A stretch of 64,000 nucleotides of DNA from positions 1 through 64,000 of the forward strand of contig DAOTVO010000007.1 in assembly GCA_034436335.1 (NCBI GenBank), in the 5' to 3' direction. Position numbers and translations under genes: made by a program. The number at the start of each line of letters is the position of its first letter. Positions within the stretch are counted from its first letter, which is position 1. Positions 1-7,859 of the stretch are shown here, one piece after another. The notes under the pieces are model-generated. The model saw only the letters and a list, made by a program, of their open reading frames with translations. It was not told the origin of the DNA and did not search any database. Source of the DNA: UBA877 sp034436335 (GTDB lineage: Bacteria; Chloroflexota; Anaerolineae; Anaerolineales; Villigracilaceae).

Positions 1-122
1 AACCTGACTTCGGCCCTCAAAACGCCGTTAAAATCTTCCCAACGCTTCTGGCTTTCTTTGCGGCGGGTTGCTTTCTTGCTCAGTCGTGCGATTGAACGCC
101 TATGGGGTACGACCGAGGTCAT
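1..122 (-). CDS. Partial hypothetical protein, N-terminal 40 residues
   Basis: An open frame starts at an ATG at 122-120 and stays open to the window edge. The visible peptide begins MTSVVPHRRSIARL and is rich in Arg and Lys. I do not recognise the family. A possible -10 box (TATAAT read on the minus strand, 166-161) lies about 40 bases upstream, but the Shine-Dalgarno is weak. The frame is too short to exclude chance. The sequence to the left of the window is needed to judge it. Confidence 0.35.
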   Translation of the reverse strand, partial: MTSVVPHRRSIARLSKKATRRKESQKRWEDFNGVLRAEVR

Positions 123-160
123 CCAACATCAACCCTGTTATGCGCTTTCGTGATCTACTG

Positions 161-166
161 ATTATA
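161..166 (-). promoter_or_regulatory. Possible -10 box for the partial gene at the left edge
   Basis: The minus strand reads TATAAT here, with a weak CTGAAA-like -35 about 17-18 bases upstream. The predicted transcript would carry a leader of about 30 nt before the ATG at 122. Evidence is the hexamer only. Confidence 0.3.
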
Positions 167-239
167 CTTTAGCGACCTCCATGTTTCAGTGAAAGGTATC
201 CTGATTTTCCTGAAAGCAAATCACATTAAAGCAAGGCAG

Positions 240-263
240 GTCGGATTGGCAATCCGACCTACC
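240..263. repeat. Short perfect palindrome, REP-like
   Basis: GGTCGGATTGGCAATCCGACC forms a near-perfect stem of about 9 bp and is flanked by further pairing bases. It sits downstream of the rpmF terminator, in the gap before the partial gene. Similar GC-rich palindromes containing GGAT/ATCC occur at about 14481 and 14415, which suggests a dispersed hairpin family rather than a gene-specific signal. Confidence 0.5.
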
Positions 264-274
264 GAATAAACACA

Positions 275-297
275 AAAGCCGTGCGAACACGGCTCTG
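275..297 (-). terminator. Rho-independent terminator of the ftsY-prfB-rpmF group
   Basis: On the minus strand AGCCGTG pairs with CACGGCT around a TTCG tetraloop, followed by TTTGTGTTT. It lies about 11 bases after the rpmF stop codon, as expected for the end of the transcript. Confidence 0.8.
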
Positions 298-307
298 GGC
301 ATAGGAA

Positions 308-508
308 TTACGATTTCTTCTTGTCTTTCTTCTTGATTTCGATGACCTCGCGGCCCTTATACTGACCGCAGTTGGGGCAGACTACATGGGGCAAAATCAT
401 CGTCCCGCAGTTGGGGCAAGCCACCAGGTTGGCGGCTTCGAGGGCATCGTGGGCGCGGCGGCGGTCGCGGCGTCCCTGCGAGTGTTTACGCTTTGGATGT
501 GGGGGCAT
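308..508 (-). CDS. rpmF: 50S ribosomal protein bL32
   Basis: A 66-residue protein of the usual L32 length. It has the basic N-terminus PPHPKRKHSQGRRDRRRAH and a zinc ribbon with cysteines at 31, 34, 44 and 47 (CPNC and CPNC). This is the C+ zinc-binding form of the protein. L32 is a small component of the large ribosomal subunit. The ATG at 508 is preceded by a clear AGGAG. It is the last gene of a minus-strand run ftsY-prfB-rpmF and is followed at once by a terminator. Identification is secure. Confidence 0.95.
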   Translation of the reverse strand: MPPHPKRKHSQGRRDRRRAHDALEAANLVACPNCGTMILPHVVCPNCGQYKGREVIEIKKKDKKKS

Positions 509-577
509 GGTTACTCCTGCAAATCGTTCGGTTTCTTGCGGTTAAGCGGGCTGATTATAGCACGAAGTCTGACAGCG

Positions 578-1670
578 TCAAGCCTCGGGAGTGGCGGCGC
601 GCAGATAGGCTTCCATGAATGCATCCAGGTCGCCGTCCAACACCGCCTGCGTGTTGCCCGTCTCGTACTCCGTGCGGTGGTCTTTGACCATCTGGTAAGG
701 ATGCAGGACATACGAGCGAATCTGACTGCCCCACTCGGCCTTGGTATATTCGCCGCGCAGGACGGCAATCTCCTCGTCCCGCTGGGCCTTTTTCAACTCC
801 AGCAAACGCGCCCGCAGGATGCGCATGGCGAACTCGCGGTTTTGCGTCTGCGAGCGTTCATTCTGGCAGGTGACGACGATGCCAGTCGGCAGGTGGGTTA
901 GACGGATGGCGGTGGCATTCTTTTGGACATTCTGACCGCCCGCCCCGGAGGACTTGAACACGTCAATTTTGATGTCTTCCGGCGCAATCTGGACCTCGGA
1001 ACTGTCGAACGCGACCTGAGGCAGTACTTCCACAAGGGCAAACGAGGTGTGCCGGCGGTGGGCGGCGTCGAAGGGCGAGAGGCGCACCAGCCGGTGGACG
1101 CCCTTCTCGGAGCGCAGATAGCCGTAGGCGTACTTCCCATCCACGGCAATGGTGACAGACTTGATGCCGGCCTCCTCGCCTTCGGTCATATCCATGATTT
1201 CGGCCTCGAAGCCGCGCCGTTCAGCCCAGCGCAGGTACATGCGCATCAGCATCGCCGCCCAGTCCTGCGAGTCGGTGCCGCCTGCCCCGGCATGAATGGC
1301 AAGGATGGCATCATCTGCATCATACGGCCCGGAAAACATTGCGGTGAAGGAGCGCTTGTCCAGTTCAGATTCGATGGCGGCGACTTCAGCCTCCAGGTCG
1401 GGGCGCAGGGATTCGTCTTCCAGCACGGCCAGCTCAGCGGCGTCGTGCAGACGGCGCTCGAAGCCGCGCCAGTCGTCCACTTCGGCGCGCAGATTGGCCG
1501 CCGCCTTGCTCACCTGCTGGGCGTGTGAGGGGTCGTCCCAAAAATCGGGAGCGTTGATTTCTTTTTCGAGTTCGGCGAGTTCAGATTCCTTTTTCGCCAA
1601 GTCAAAGACGCACCATTAACTGGCGCAAAATGTCCCCTGCGGTCTTCAATCGTTCCAAAAGGTCTTGCAT
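578..1670 (-). CDS. prfB: Peptide chain release factor 2, expressed by programmed +1 frameshift
   Basis: RF2 recognises UGA and UAA stop codons and triggers peptide release on the ribosome. Translation starts at ATG 1670, behind GGAGG, and reads 22 codons to an in-frame TGA at 1604-1602. The slippery CTT TGA C (1607-1601) is the known prfB autoregulatory shift site. After a +1 shift the frame continues DLAKKESEL to the stop at 578, giving 363 residues. The stop-codon recognition tripeptide SPF lies near residue 198 and the catalytic GGQ near 244-246. Low RF2 favours shifting and so raises RF2 synthesis. A frame starting at the TTG at 1600 is an artefact of the shift. Confidence 0.95.
1601..1607 (-). 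other. prfB +1 programmed frameshift site
   Basis: The minus strand reads CTTTGAC, codons 22-23 of the short upstream frame. This is the conserved slippery Leu codon plus UGA of bacterial prfB genes. The internal Shine-Dalgarno-like stimulator of E. coli is not obvious here (upstream TTAATGGTGCGT). Confidence 0.9.
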
Positions 1671-1700
1671 GCTTCCTCCAAATTCTTTATCTTTCGTCCT

Positions 1701-2612
1701 TTACCGTTCCCCCAGGATTCCCTTCACAAAGGCGTCCGGGTCGAAGGGCGTCAGGTCTTCGGGCTTTTCGCCCAGGCCGGCAAACAAAATCGGCAGGCCG
1801 AGTTCGCGCTGGATGGCAAAAGCCATCCCGCCGCGCGCCGAAGAATCCAGTTTTGCCAGAATCACACCGGTCACGCCGACGGCTTCCTTGAACGCCCGTG
1901 CCTGGACGAGGGCATTCTGACCGGTCGTGGCGTCCAGCACCAGCCAGACGGCGTGCGGCGCGCCGCTCAGCGCCTTGCCGGCCACGCGGCGGACTTTCTT
2001 GAGTTCCTCCATGAGGTTGTAACGCGTGTGCAGGCGTCCGGCGGTATCCACCAGAACGAGGTCGTAGTTTTTCGAGACTGCCGACTGGACGCCGTCATAG
2101 ACCACCGCGCCGGGGTCAGAACCCATCTGACCGGCGATAATCGGCAGACTGAGCCGTTCGGCCCAGACCTGCAACTGGTCCACCGCAGCGGCGCGGAAGG
2201 TATCCGCCCCAACCAGCAGGACGCGCTTCCCCTCGTCGGCGAAGCGGCGGCCGAGTTTGGCAATCGTGGTCGTCTTGCCGGAGCCGTTGACGCCCACCAG
2301 CAGGATGACGGAGGGACGGGCGGGGAAATCCAGCGCGGGCGGCGCGTCGAGGCGGGCGCGCAGTTCCGCCTCCAGCAGGAAGGAAAGTTCGGAGGCGCGC
2401 GTCAGGCCGCGGGTCCGGACGCCGAGGCGGAGCGAATCGAGTATGGAACGAGTGGTTTCGATTCCAATGTCCGCCTGGATGAGCAGGGCTTCCAGGTCGT
2501 CCCAGGTTTCGGCGGTGATTTCGGTCGCGCCAAAGACAGCCGCCAGCCGGCCAAAGGCGGTTTTGCTGCTGCGGGCGAGTCCTTCTTTCCAGCGGGTAAA
2601 CAGGTCGGCCAT
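1701..2612 (-). CDS. ftsY: Signal recognition particle receptor FtsY
   Basis: A 303-residue SRP-type GTPase. It docks SRP-bound ribosomes at the membrane and resets with Ffh by mutual GTP hydrolysis. Visible motifs are the N-domain helices, the P-loop GVNGSGKTTT, the DTAGR motif and the ATTGQNALVQA and AKLDSSARGG segments of the NG domain. The acidic A domain is almost absent, so this is a short NG-only type. It is first of the run ftsY-prfB-rpmF. A TATAAT (2627-2622, minus) ends 9 bases before the ATG and there is no Shine-Dalgarno, so the mRNA may be nearly leaderless. The SRP RNA partner is at 48.7 kb. Confidence 0.95.
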   Translation of the reverse strand: MADLFTRWKEGLARSSKTAFGRLAAVFGATEITAETWDDLEALLIQADIGIETTRSILDSLRLGVRTRGLTRASELSFLLEAELRARLDAPPALDFPARPSVILLVGVNGSGKTTTIAKLGRRFADEGKRVLLVGADTFRAAAVDQLQVWAERLSLPIIAGQMGSDPGAVVYDGVQSAVSKNYDLVLVDTAGRLHTRYNLMEELKKVRRVAGKALSGAPHAVWLVLDATTGQNALVQARAFKEAVGVTGVILAKLDSSARGGMAFAIQRELGLPILFAGLGEKPEDLTPFDPDAFVKGILGER

Positions 2613-2621
2613 AACGGGCAG

Positions 2622-2627
2622 ATTATA
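2622..2627 (-). promoter_or_regulatory. -10 box of the ftsY promoter, probably leaderless mRNA
   Basis: The minus strand reads TATAAT, with only 9 bases before the ATG at 2612. A start point about 7 nt below the hexamer would leave two or three leader bases. No convincing -35 is seen. Confidence 0.6.
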
Positions 2628-2667
2628 CCCGAATGCAACTTCTTTCTGTGAGGCGCATCCAAAGTTA

Positions 2668-2676
2668 TGTTATACT
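2668..2676 (+). promoter_or_regulatory. Extended -10 promoter of the OsmC gene
   Basis: TGTTATACT is a TGn extended -10. It overlaps an ATG at 2667 that would otherwise look like an earlier start of the downstream frame, so translation more likely begins at 2697. It forms a divergent promoter region with ftsY. Confidence 0.55.
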
Positions 2677-2696
2677 CGCCCAAAGTAGAGGTCTTC

Positions 2697-3128
2697 ATGG
2701 AGAACGGTTGGACTGAAATCAACGCTTTCTGGAAAGGCGAAATGACTTTCATCGCTGAAAACCAAGCCGGCGGCAGTGTGCAGATGGGAACGCTGGACGG
2801 CAAGCCTGGCATTGGCCCAATGCAATTGATGTTGGCCGGTTTAGCAGGATGTACGGGCATGGATATTGTCGGCATCTTGCAAAAGAAACGCGTCAATCTG
2901 ACAGATATGCAAGTAAAGGTGAGCGGCAAGCGCGCCAGCGATTACCCGATGGTGTGGACAGATATCCGCGTTACCTATTTGCTGTGGGGCGAAAACATCC
3001 GCTCCAAAGATGTAGAGCAAGCGATCCAGTTGTCTGAGGAAAAGTATTGCTCGGTGGGTATTATGCTGGGGAAGACGGCCCGCATCACATCTGAATACCG
3101 CATTCTCAAGCCTGGCGAACAGGCCTAG
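2697..3128 (+). CDS. OsmC/Ohr-family protein
   Basis: A 143-residue protein of the OsmC/Ohr family, which reduces organic hydroperoxides with two redox cysteines. These are seen as Cys52 in LAGCTGMD and Cys118 in KYCSVG, matching the family pattern of one Cys in the long helix and one before a C-terminal strand. The start at 2697 is chosen because the upstream ATG at 2667 lies inside the -10 box, and GAGG precedes 2697. The next gene is thioredoxin, which fits a thiol or oxidative stress role. The exact subfamily (OsmC, Ohr or YhfA-like) cannot be settled by eye. Confidence 0.85.
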   Translation: MENGWTEINAFWKGEMTFIAENQAGGSVQMGTLDGKPGIGPMQLMLAGLAGCTGMDIVGILQKKRVNLTDMQVKVSGKRASDYPMVWTDIRVTYLLWGENIRSKDVEQAIQLSEEKYCSVGIMLGKTARITSEYRILKPGEQA

Positions 3129-3187
3129 GCTTTTACGTCAAATCATGTTTGGCGAGCAATTTCAGAATTTTTTCAAAGGAGAACTCT

Positions 3188-3529
3188 ATGGACGAACCCT
3201 TTCATGTTACGGATGCTGCTTTTGAAAAGACTGTCTTGCAAAACCCGCTGCCGGTCATTGTGGATTTTTGGGCGCCGTGGTGCGGCCCATGCAAGATGAT
3301 TGCGCCGATGCTGGAAAAGATTGCTAAAGAGTACGCTGGCAAATTGGTAGTGGCAAAAGTCAATACCGACGAGAATCCGAAATATGCCATGCAATACGGT
3401 GTGCAAGGCATCCCGACCTTGCTGTTTATCTATGGTGGCAAAGTAGTCCACCGTCAGGTGGGAGCGCTGCCGGAGCGGATGTTGCGCGAGGCTGTGACCC
3501 AATTCCTGGAAGTGGCGAAGCCGCAGTAA
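3188..3529 (+). CDS. trxA: Thioredoxin
   Basis: A 113-residue thioredoxin with the active site WCGPC (Cys32 and Cys35), the preceding VDFWAPW strand and the cis-proline region GIPTLLF. It reduces cytoplasmic disulfides with electrons from thioredoxin reductase, which is not in this window. AAAGGAG lies seven bases before ATG 3188, so the longer frame that could begin at 3149 is rejected. It follows the OsmC gene by about 60 bases and probably shares its transcript. It ends at a hairpin that also serves murA from the other side. Confidence 0.95.
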   Translation: MDEPFHVTDAAFEKTVLQNPLPVIVDFWAPWCGPCKMIAPMLEKIAKEYAGKLVVAKVNTDENPKYAMQYGVQGIPTLLFIYGGKVVHRQVGALPERMLREAVTQFLEVAKPQ

Positions 3530-3552
3530 ACGGTTGGATTTGGACAAAAATC

Positions 3553-3580
3553 AAGGCCCTCCTGCGAGGGCCTTTTGTTT
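3553..3580. terminator. Bidirectional terminator between trxA and murA
   Basis: AAGGCCCTC and GAGGGCCTT pair around CTGC, followed on the plus strand by TTGTTTTG and preceded by A-rich sequence for the minus strand. It separates two convergent genes. Confidence 0.8.
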
Positions 3581-3582
3581 TG

Positions 3583-4869
3583 CTATTTTTCGGTCGCTCG
3601 TTCGATTTTCGCGCCCAAGGAGCGCAGTTTTTCATCCACCCGCTCGTAGCCTCGGTCTATCTGGCCGGCGTTGCGGATGGTGGTCTGCCCTTCGGCGGCC
3701 AGGGCGGCCAGGACGAGCGCCATGCCGGCGCGAATGTCGGGGCTTTCCACTTTTTCGCCGTAGAGTTTGGTCGGGCCGTTGACGATACAGCGGTGCGGGT
3801 CACAGAGAATGATTTGCGCGCCCATGCTCTTGAGTTTATCGGTAAAGTACATGCGCCCCTCGAACATCCAGTTGTGGAAGAGGACACTGCCGCGCGATTG
3901 GGTGGCAACGACGATGGCGATGCTCATCAGGTCGGTGGGGAAGGCCGGCCAGATGTTGGTCTTGATTTCCGGCACCGCGCCGCCCAGGTCGGGTTCGATT
4001 TTGAGACGCTGGCGCGGCGGGACGAGGATGTCCTCCCCTTCCACCTTCCACTCCACGCCAAGGCGGCGGAAGGCCATGCGAATCATGTCCAGGTACTGCG
4101 AGCCGGCGTTGCGGATTCGCAGTTCGCCGTGCGTGATTGCCGCCGCGCCGATATAACTGACCACCTCGAGGTAATCGGGGCCGACGGTTGCCTCAACGCC
4201 GTGCAGTTCGTCCACGCCTTCGATGACGAGCGTGTTGGACCCGATGCCGGAGATGCGCGCCCCCATGCCGTTCAACATCTGGCAGAGTTCCTGCACATGC
4301 GGCTCGGAGGCCGCGTTGCGCAGGATGGTCGTCCCTTTGGCCGTCACCGCCGCCATGACGGCGTTTTCCGTGCCGGTGACCGAGGCTTCATCCAAAAGAA
4401 TGTCTGCGCCTTTCAAGCGTTTGCGCGTCTGAAAATCGAATGAGCGGCGATAATACACATCCGCGCCGAGGGCTTTAAGCGCCAGGATGTGGGTATCTAA
4501 TCGGCGACGTCCAATCACGTCGCCGCCGGGGGGCGGAAGATGAATCTCGCCAGCGCGGGCGATCATCGGCCCGGCGAGCAGGATAGAAGCGCGGATACGG
4601 GCACACAGGTCCGGGTCGAGGTCGGCGGGGCGAACAGCGCGAGCGGTAATGCGCCAGGAATTGCCGCCCAGGTCTTCCACATCCACGCCCAGCCGGGAAA
4701 TTAACTGCCGCATGTCGCGCACGTCGCGGATATCGGGGACGTTGTGCAGAATGACCGGTTCGCTGGTCAGAAGCGCAGCCGCCAGCATGGGGAGGGCGGC
4801 GTTTTTGTTGCCGGCGGGGGTGATTTCGCCTTTCAGCGGCACGCCGCCTTCAATGATGAATTTTTCCAT
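3583..4869 (-). CDS. murA: UDP-N-acetylglucosamine 1-carboxyvinyltransferase with Asp in place of the catalytic Cys
   Basis: A 428-residue MurA that transfers enolpyruvate from PEP to UDP-GlcNAc, the first committed step of peptidoglycan synthesis. The N-terminus MEKFIIEGGVPLKGEITPAGNKNA carries the conserved Lys22-Asn23. The active-site loop reads PPPGGDVIGRRR, so the residue equal to E. coli Cys115 is Asp117 (codon 4521-4519). This substitution is known from mycobacterial and chlamydial MurA and gives intrinsic fosfomycin resistance. AGGAGG precedes ATG 4869, so an upstream in-frame start at 4941 is rejected. It stands alone on the minus strand. Confidence 0.95.
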   Translation of the reverse strand: MEKFIIEGGVPLKGEITPAGNKNAALPMLAAALLTSEPVILHNVPDIRDVRDMRQLISRLGVDVEDLGGNSWRITARAVRPADLDPDLCARIRASILLAGPMIARAGEIHLPPPGGDVIGRRRLDTHILALKALGADVYYRRSFDFQTRKRLKGADILLDEASVTGTENAVMAAVTAKGTTILRNAASEPHVQELCQMLNGMGARISGIGSNTLVIEGVDELHGVEATVGPDYLEVVSYIGAAAITHGELRIRNAGSQYLDMIRMAFRRLGVEWKVEGEDILVPPRQRLKIEPDLGGAVPEIKTNIWPAFPTDLMSIAIVVATQSRGSVLFHNWMFEGRMYFTDKLKSMGAQIILCDPHRCIVNGPTKLYGEKVESPDIRAGMALVLAALAAEGQTTIRNAGQIDRGYERVDEKLRSLGAKIERATEK

Positions 4870-5010
4870 AGAGCCTCCTGTGCTGTTTGAAACAAGATTG
4901 TAAGATAGTTTTGGGTTTCTAACAAGCGGGCAATCGAACAACGGGGGATAATTACATCTTGGCTACGCGAAAATAAACAATTTCGCCAGGAGAGCGCGGC
5001 AATTTCGGAC

Positions 5011-5016
5011 TATAAT
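5011..5016 (+). promoter_or_regulatory. -10 box placing the prepilin peptidase start at the mRNA 5' end
   Basis: TATAAT ends 6 bases before ATG 5023. No ribosome binding site fits in between, so the transcript would be leaderless. Confidence 0.6.
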
Positions 5017-5022
5017 CAGAAC

Positions 5023-5790
5023 ATGAACATCTTCCTGTTGATTCTTCCGCTCCTGTTTGGCTGGCTGGGGGGCTGTCTGGTCAACTATCTTGCCGATGTG
5101 CTTCCCGTCACGCGCAGTTTCAGCCGGCCGGTTTGCCCGCATTGTGAGACGAGGCCTACAGCGCTGGATTATCTCCTGCTGCGGAGATGTAACCAGTGCG
5201 GCGCGCCGCGTCCGCTCCGGGCGTGGTTGACGCAGATTCTCATCCCGGTCATCTCGCTGCTGCTGTGGCTCTTTCCCCGGCCTTATCTTCCCTATCCGCT
5301 CGCCCTGACGCTGATACTTTACTTTAGTGTGGTGGCCATCATTGACATAGAATACCGCGCTATTTTGCACCCGGTCAGTTTGTTTGGTGCTGTCTTGACG
5401 CTCGGCGCGGGGATTTATCTGCGCGGCGGGGAGAATTTGCTGCGAGGAATTCTCGCCACGCTCATCGGCGGCGCTATGGGTTTTATCATCATGCTTGCCT
5501 TTTACTGGCTCGGTGCAGCATACGTCCGGCGAATAGCGAAAAAGAAGGGGCTTCCCGAGGATGAAGTGGCGCTTGGTTTCGGCGATGTCAACCTGGCAGG
5601 CATCCTTGGTTTTCTGCTGGGCTGGCCGGCCATTTTGAGCGGTTTGTTCTTTGCCATTCTGGCAGGCGGGCTTGTCAGTATGCTCATCATTCTCGGAATG
5701 GTGCTGGCAAAACGATACCGCGCGTTCATCGCCATTCCCTACGCGCCTTTTTTGATTTTAGGGGCGCTGTATTTGCTGTTGACGGCCTAA
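5023..5790 (+). CDS. Prepilin peptidase (type IV leader peptidase, A24 family)
   Basis: A 255-residue polytopic aspartic protease that cleaves, and in many species N-methylates, type IV prepilins at the membrane. Two CxxC pairs (Cys38/41 and Cys56/59) form the cytoplasmic zinc site. Catalytic aspartates are Asp108 in IIDIEYR and Asp188 in the GFGD motif. About eight hydrophobic segments are visible. The first motif departs from the usual DLRxxxIPD, because HP replaces IPD after AIL. No pilin genes are adjacent, although a decayed CpaF-type ATPase is at 43 kb. Confidence 0.9.
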   Translation: MNIFLLILPLLFGWLGGCLVNYLADVLPVTRSFSRPVCPHCETRPTALDYLLLRRCNQCGAPRPLRAWLTQILIPVISLLLWLFPRPYLPYPLALTLILYFSVVAIIDIEYRAILHPVSLFGAVLTLGAGIYLRGGENLLRGILATLIGGAMGFIIMLAFYWLGAAYVRRIAKKKGLPEDEVALGFGDVNLAGILGFLLGWPAILSGLFFAILAGGLVSMLIILGMVLAKRYRAFIAIPYAPFLILGALYLLLTA

Positions 5791-5838
5791 AGTTGCTCGA
5801 AATGTAACTGTTATTCCCAAAGAGGAAAAAGAACCGTC

Positions 5839-6897
5839 ATGAAAGAACTGATTGTCAACCTGCACATGCACACCATCTACTCGGACGGCTCCGGGACGCA
5901 CGCGGACCTGGCGCGCGCCGGCCTCAAATCGGGCGTGGATGTGCTGCTCGTTACAGACCACAACGTTTGGGTACAGGGAATGAACCGTTACTACCGCGAA
6001 GGACAGCGGCGGTTGTTGCTGCTGTGCGGCGAGGAAATCCACGACCAGGACCGCGACCCGCAGAAGAACCATTTGCTGGTTTTCGGCGCCCGCCGCGAAC
6101 TTGCTCCGCTGGCCGATTCTCCCCAGGCACTCATCAGCGCCGTCAACGCGGCGGGCGGCATCTGTTTCCTCGCGCATCCGGTTGACCCAGCTCTGCCGGC
6201 CTTCGGCGAGGAGGATATTTCCTGGGTCAATTGGGAAGTAAGCGGCTTTACCGGCATCGAACTCTGGAATGGCTTCAGCGAACTCAAAAGCATTGTGAAA
6301 GGCAAAGCCGACGGCCTGTTCTACGCCTATTTCCCGGAAGCCATTGCCCGCGGCCCGCTGCCCGAGACTCTCGCCTTATGGGATCGTCTGCTTGCAAACG
6401 GGCAAAAAGTGGTTGCCGTCGGCGGCTCTGATGCTCATGCCCGGCGCATGTCTCTCGGCCCGCTGCGGCGCGTTATCTTTCCCTACGAGTACCATTTCTC
6501 TGCCGTCAATACGCATGCGCTTGTCCCCGCGCCGCTTCTCGGCGACATCGAAACGGACAGCAAGATGCTCTACGAGGCGCTTGGCGCCGGTCACTGTTTC
6601 GTAGGCTACGATTTGCCCGCCTCCACGCGCGGTTTCCGTTTTACGGCGCAAGGACGGGAAGGAAGCGCTCTCATGGGCGACGAAATCAAAGCCGCCGACT
6701 CGGTCACCTTGCAGGCGGCCCTTCCCTCTCCGGCAGAAATCCGCCTGCTGAAAGACGGCAAAGTCATCCGGCAGGCACGCGGTCAGGCGCTGACGCATGT
6801 CACCGATGAGCCGGGGGTGTATCGGGTGGAAGCGTACCGTCATTTCCTGGGCCGCCGCCGCGGGTGGATTTTTAGCAACCCCATTTACCTCCGCTAG
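5839..6897 (+). CDS. PHP-domain metal-dependent phosphoesterase
   Basis: A 352-residue protein with an N-terminal PHP domain. The metal ligands are visible in NLHMHTIYSDGSGTHADL and in VTDHNVW, with a further GGSDAHARR near residue 195. PHP enzymes hydrolyse phosphoesters such as 3',5'-bisphosphates or histidinol phosphate. The substrate is not clear here. The last 90 residues look like a beta-rich add-on domain (TAQGREGSALMGDE onwards). AAAGAGG precedes the ATG. It stands 50 bases after the prepilin peptidase and may be co-transcribed with it. Confidence 0.8.
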   Translation: MKELIVNLHMHTIYSDGSGTHADLARAGLKSGVDVLLVTDHNVWVQGMNRYYREGQRRLLLLCGEEIHDQDRDPQKNHLLVFGARRELAPLADSPQALISAVNAAGGICFLAHPVDPALPAFGEEDISWVNWEVSGFTGIELWNGFSELKSIVKGKADGLFYAYFPEAIARGPLPETLALWDRLLANGQKVVAVGGSDAHARRMSLGPLRRVIFPYEYHFSAVNTHALVPAPLLGDIETDSKMLYEALGAGHCFVGYDLPASTRGFRFTAQGREGSALMGDEIKAADSVTLQAALPSPAEIRLLKDGKVIRQARGQALTHVTDEPGVYRVEAYRHFLGRRRGWIFSNPIYLR

Positions 6898-6930
6898 GGT
6901 AAAGCAGTATCCCGCTTACGAAATTGCCCC

Positions 6931-6959
6931 TGCACAAAACCTGCCTTTTAGCGTACAAT
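6931..6959 (+). promoter_or_regulatory. Promoter of the rpsF-ssb-rpsR operon
   Basis: TACAAT at 6954-6959 lies 17 bases below a weak TGCACA. The predicted leader of about 100 nt is long for this genome and contains two GC-rich hairpins. Confidence 0.55.
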
Positions 6960-6965
6960 AGCGCC

Positions 6966-7063
6966 CGTTCACGCCGCGCCCAAGCGCGCGGCGTCCTTCC
7001 GCCCCCGGCTTCGCCTACGGTGAGTGACCGGGAGCATATCCCGAGGAAAGGAGGTTAATCCCT
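6966..7063 (+). promoter_or_regulatory. Structured leader of rpsF, candidate S6:S18 autoregulatory RNA
   Basis: Two hairpins are visible: CGCCGCGC with GCGCGCGGCG around CCAA (about 6972-6994), and CCCGG with CCGGG (about 7004-7033) enclosing CGCC-TAC-GGTG. Leaders binding the S6:S18 complex are known upstream of rpsF in many bacteria. Here only position and pairing support the idea. AAAGGAGG precedes the ATG at 7064. Confidence 0.35.
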
Positions 7064-7348
7064 ATGCGTAAATATGAGTTGGTCTGCATCGTCCACCCTG
7101 ACCAGGACGAGGCTGGGTTTAACAGCGTCGTCGAAAAAATCAAGGGCTGGGTAGTTGAGACCGGCGGCACAGTGGATAAGGTGGAAGTATGGGGCCGCAA
7201 ACCCCTGGCTTACAAAATCCACAAGCAGAAGGAAGGCCAATACGTGCTGTTCAACGCGTCTCTTCCGGCCAAAGCCGCAGGCATACTCGACCAGAACCTG
7301 CGCTATCTGGAGTCGGTCATCCGCTACATGATTATCGTAGTTGACTGA
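7064..7348 (+). CDS. rpsF: 30S ribosomal protein bS6
   Basis: A 94-residue S6 protein, the usual length. It begins MRKYELVCIVHPDQ and contains the RKPLAYKIHKQKEGQYVLFN strand pair typical of the family. S6 binds 16S rRNA together with S18, which is encoded two genes downstream. AAAGGAGG lies about nine bases before the ATG. The order rpsF-ssb-rpsR is a conserved bacterial operon. Confidence 0.95.
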   Translation: MRKYELVCIVHPDQDEAGFNSVVEKIKGWVVETGGTVDKVEVWGRKPLAYKIHKQKEGQYVLFNASLPAKAAGILDQNLRYLESVIRYMIIVVD

Positions 7349-7389
7349 ACAAGCATTTAGGTGGTTCTGAATTCTAAAAGGAGTGTCCT

Positions 7390-7809
7390 ATGAGTCGAGG
7401 ATTAAACAAGGTGATGCTGATTGGCCATGTTGGACGCGACCCCGAAATGCGCTACACCCCTTCGGGTCGGCCGGTGACCACCTTCACCGTCGCCACCAGC
7501 CGCTCTTGGAACAGCGCAGACGGCGAGCGCCACACAGAAACCGAATGGTTCAACATTGTCACCTGGGGCAACCTGGCCGAAATCTGCAAACAATATCTCA
7601 CCAAAGGCCAGCAGGTCTACATCGAAGGCCGCCTGCAAACCCGCCGATGGGATGATAAAGAAGGCGTCAAGCACACCGCCGTCGAGGTGGTTGCCTCCGA
7701 AATGATGATGATTGGCGACCGCCGCCAGCCCGGCAACCACGCCGCAGCCGAAGAACCAATGCTCGAACCCCAAGACCAGACTGAGGGAGAGGACGAATTC
7801 CCCTTCTAG
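7390..7809 (+). CDS. ssb: Single-stranded DNA-binding protein
   Basis: A 139-residue SSB with an N-terminal OB fold (MSRGLNKVMLIGHVGRDPEMR, then TEWFNIVTWGNLAE) and a short acidic tail ending EGEDEFPF. The tail matches the DDxPF-type tip that recruits repair and replication partners. It coats single-stranded DNA as a tetramer. The linker between OB fold and tip is shorter than in E. coli. AAAGGAG precedes ATG 7390. It is the middle gene of the rpsF operon. Confidence 0.95.
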   Translation: MSRGLNKVMLIGHVGRDPEMRYTPSGRPVTTFTVATSRSWNSADGERHTETEWFNIVTWGNLAEICKQYLTKGQQVYIEGRLQTRRWDDKEGVKHTAVEVVASEMMMIGDRRQPGNHAAAEEPMLEPQDQTEGEDEFPF

Positions 7810-7838
7810 TCTGGAAACCTTCAATCTAAACCAGGGAA

Positions 7839-7852
7839 GCCTCCCCGGAGGC
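7839..7852 (+). promoter_or_regulatory. Hairpin covering the rpsR ribosome binding site
   Basis: GCCTCCCCGGAGGC folds on itself (GCCTC/GAGGC) and hides the GGAGG that lies 8 bases before the rpsR GTG start. Such pairing could lower or control S18 translation. Confidence 0.4.
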
Positions 7853-7859
7853 CGCCCCT

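Noticed and set aside
1602..1604. prfB as a broken gene because of its in-frame TGA
   Set aside because: The stop is at the conserved CTT TGA C programmed frameshift site, so the gene is functional.
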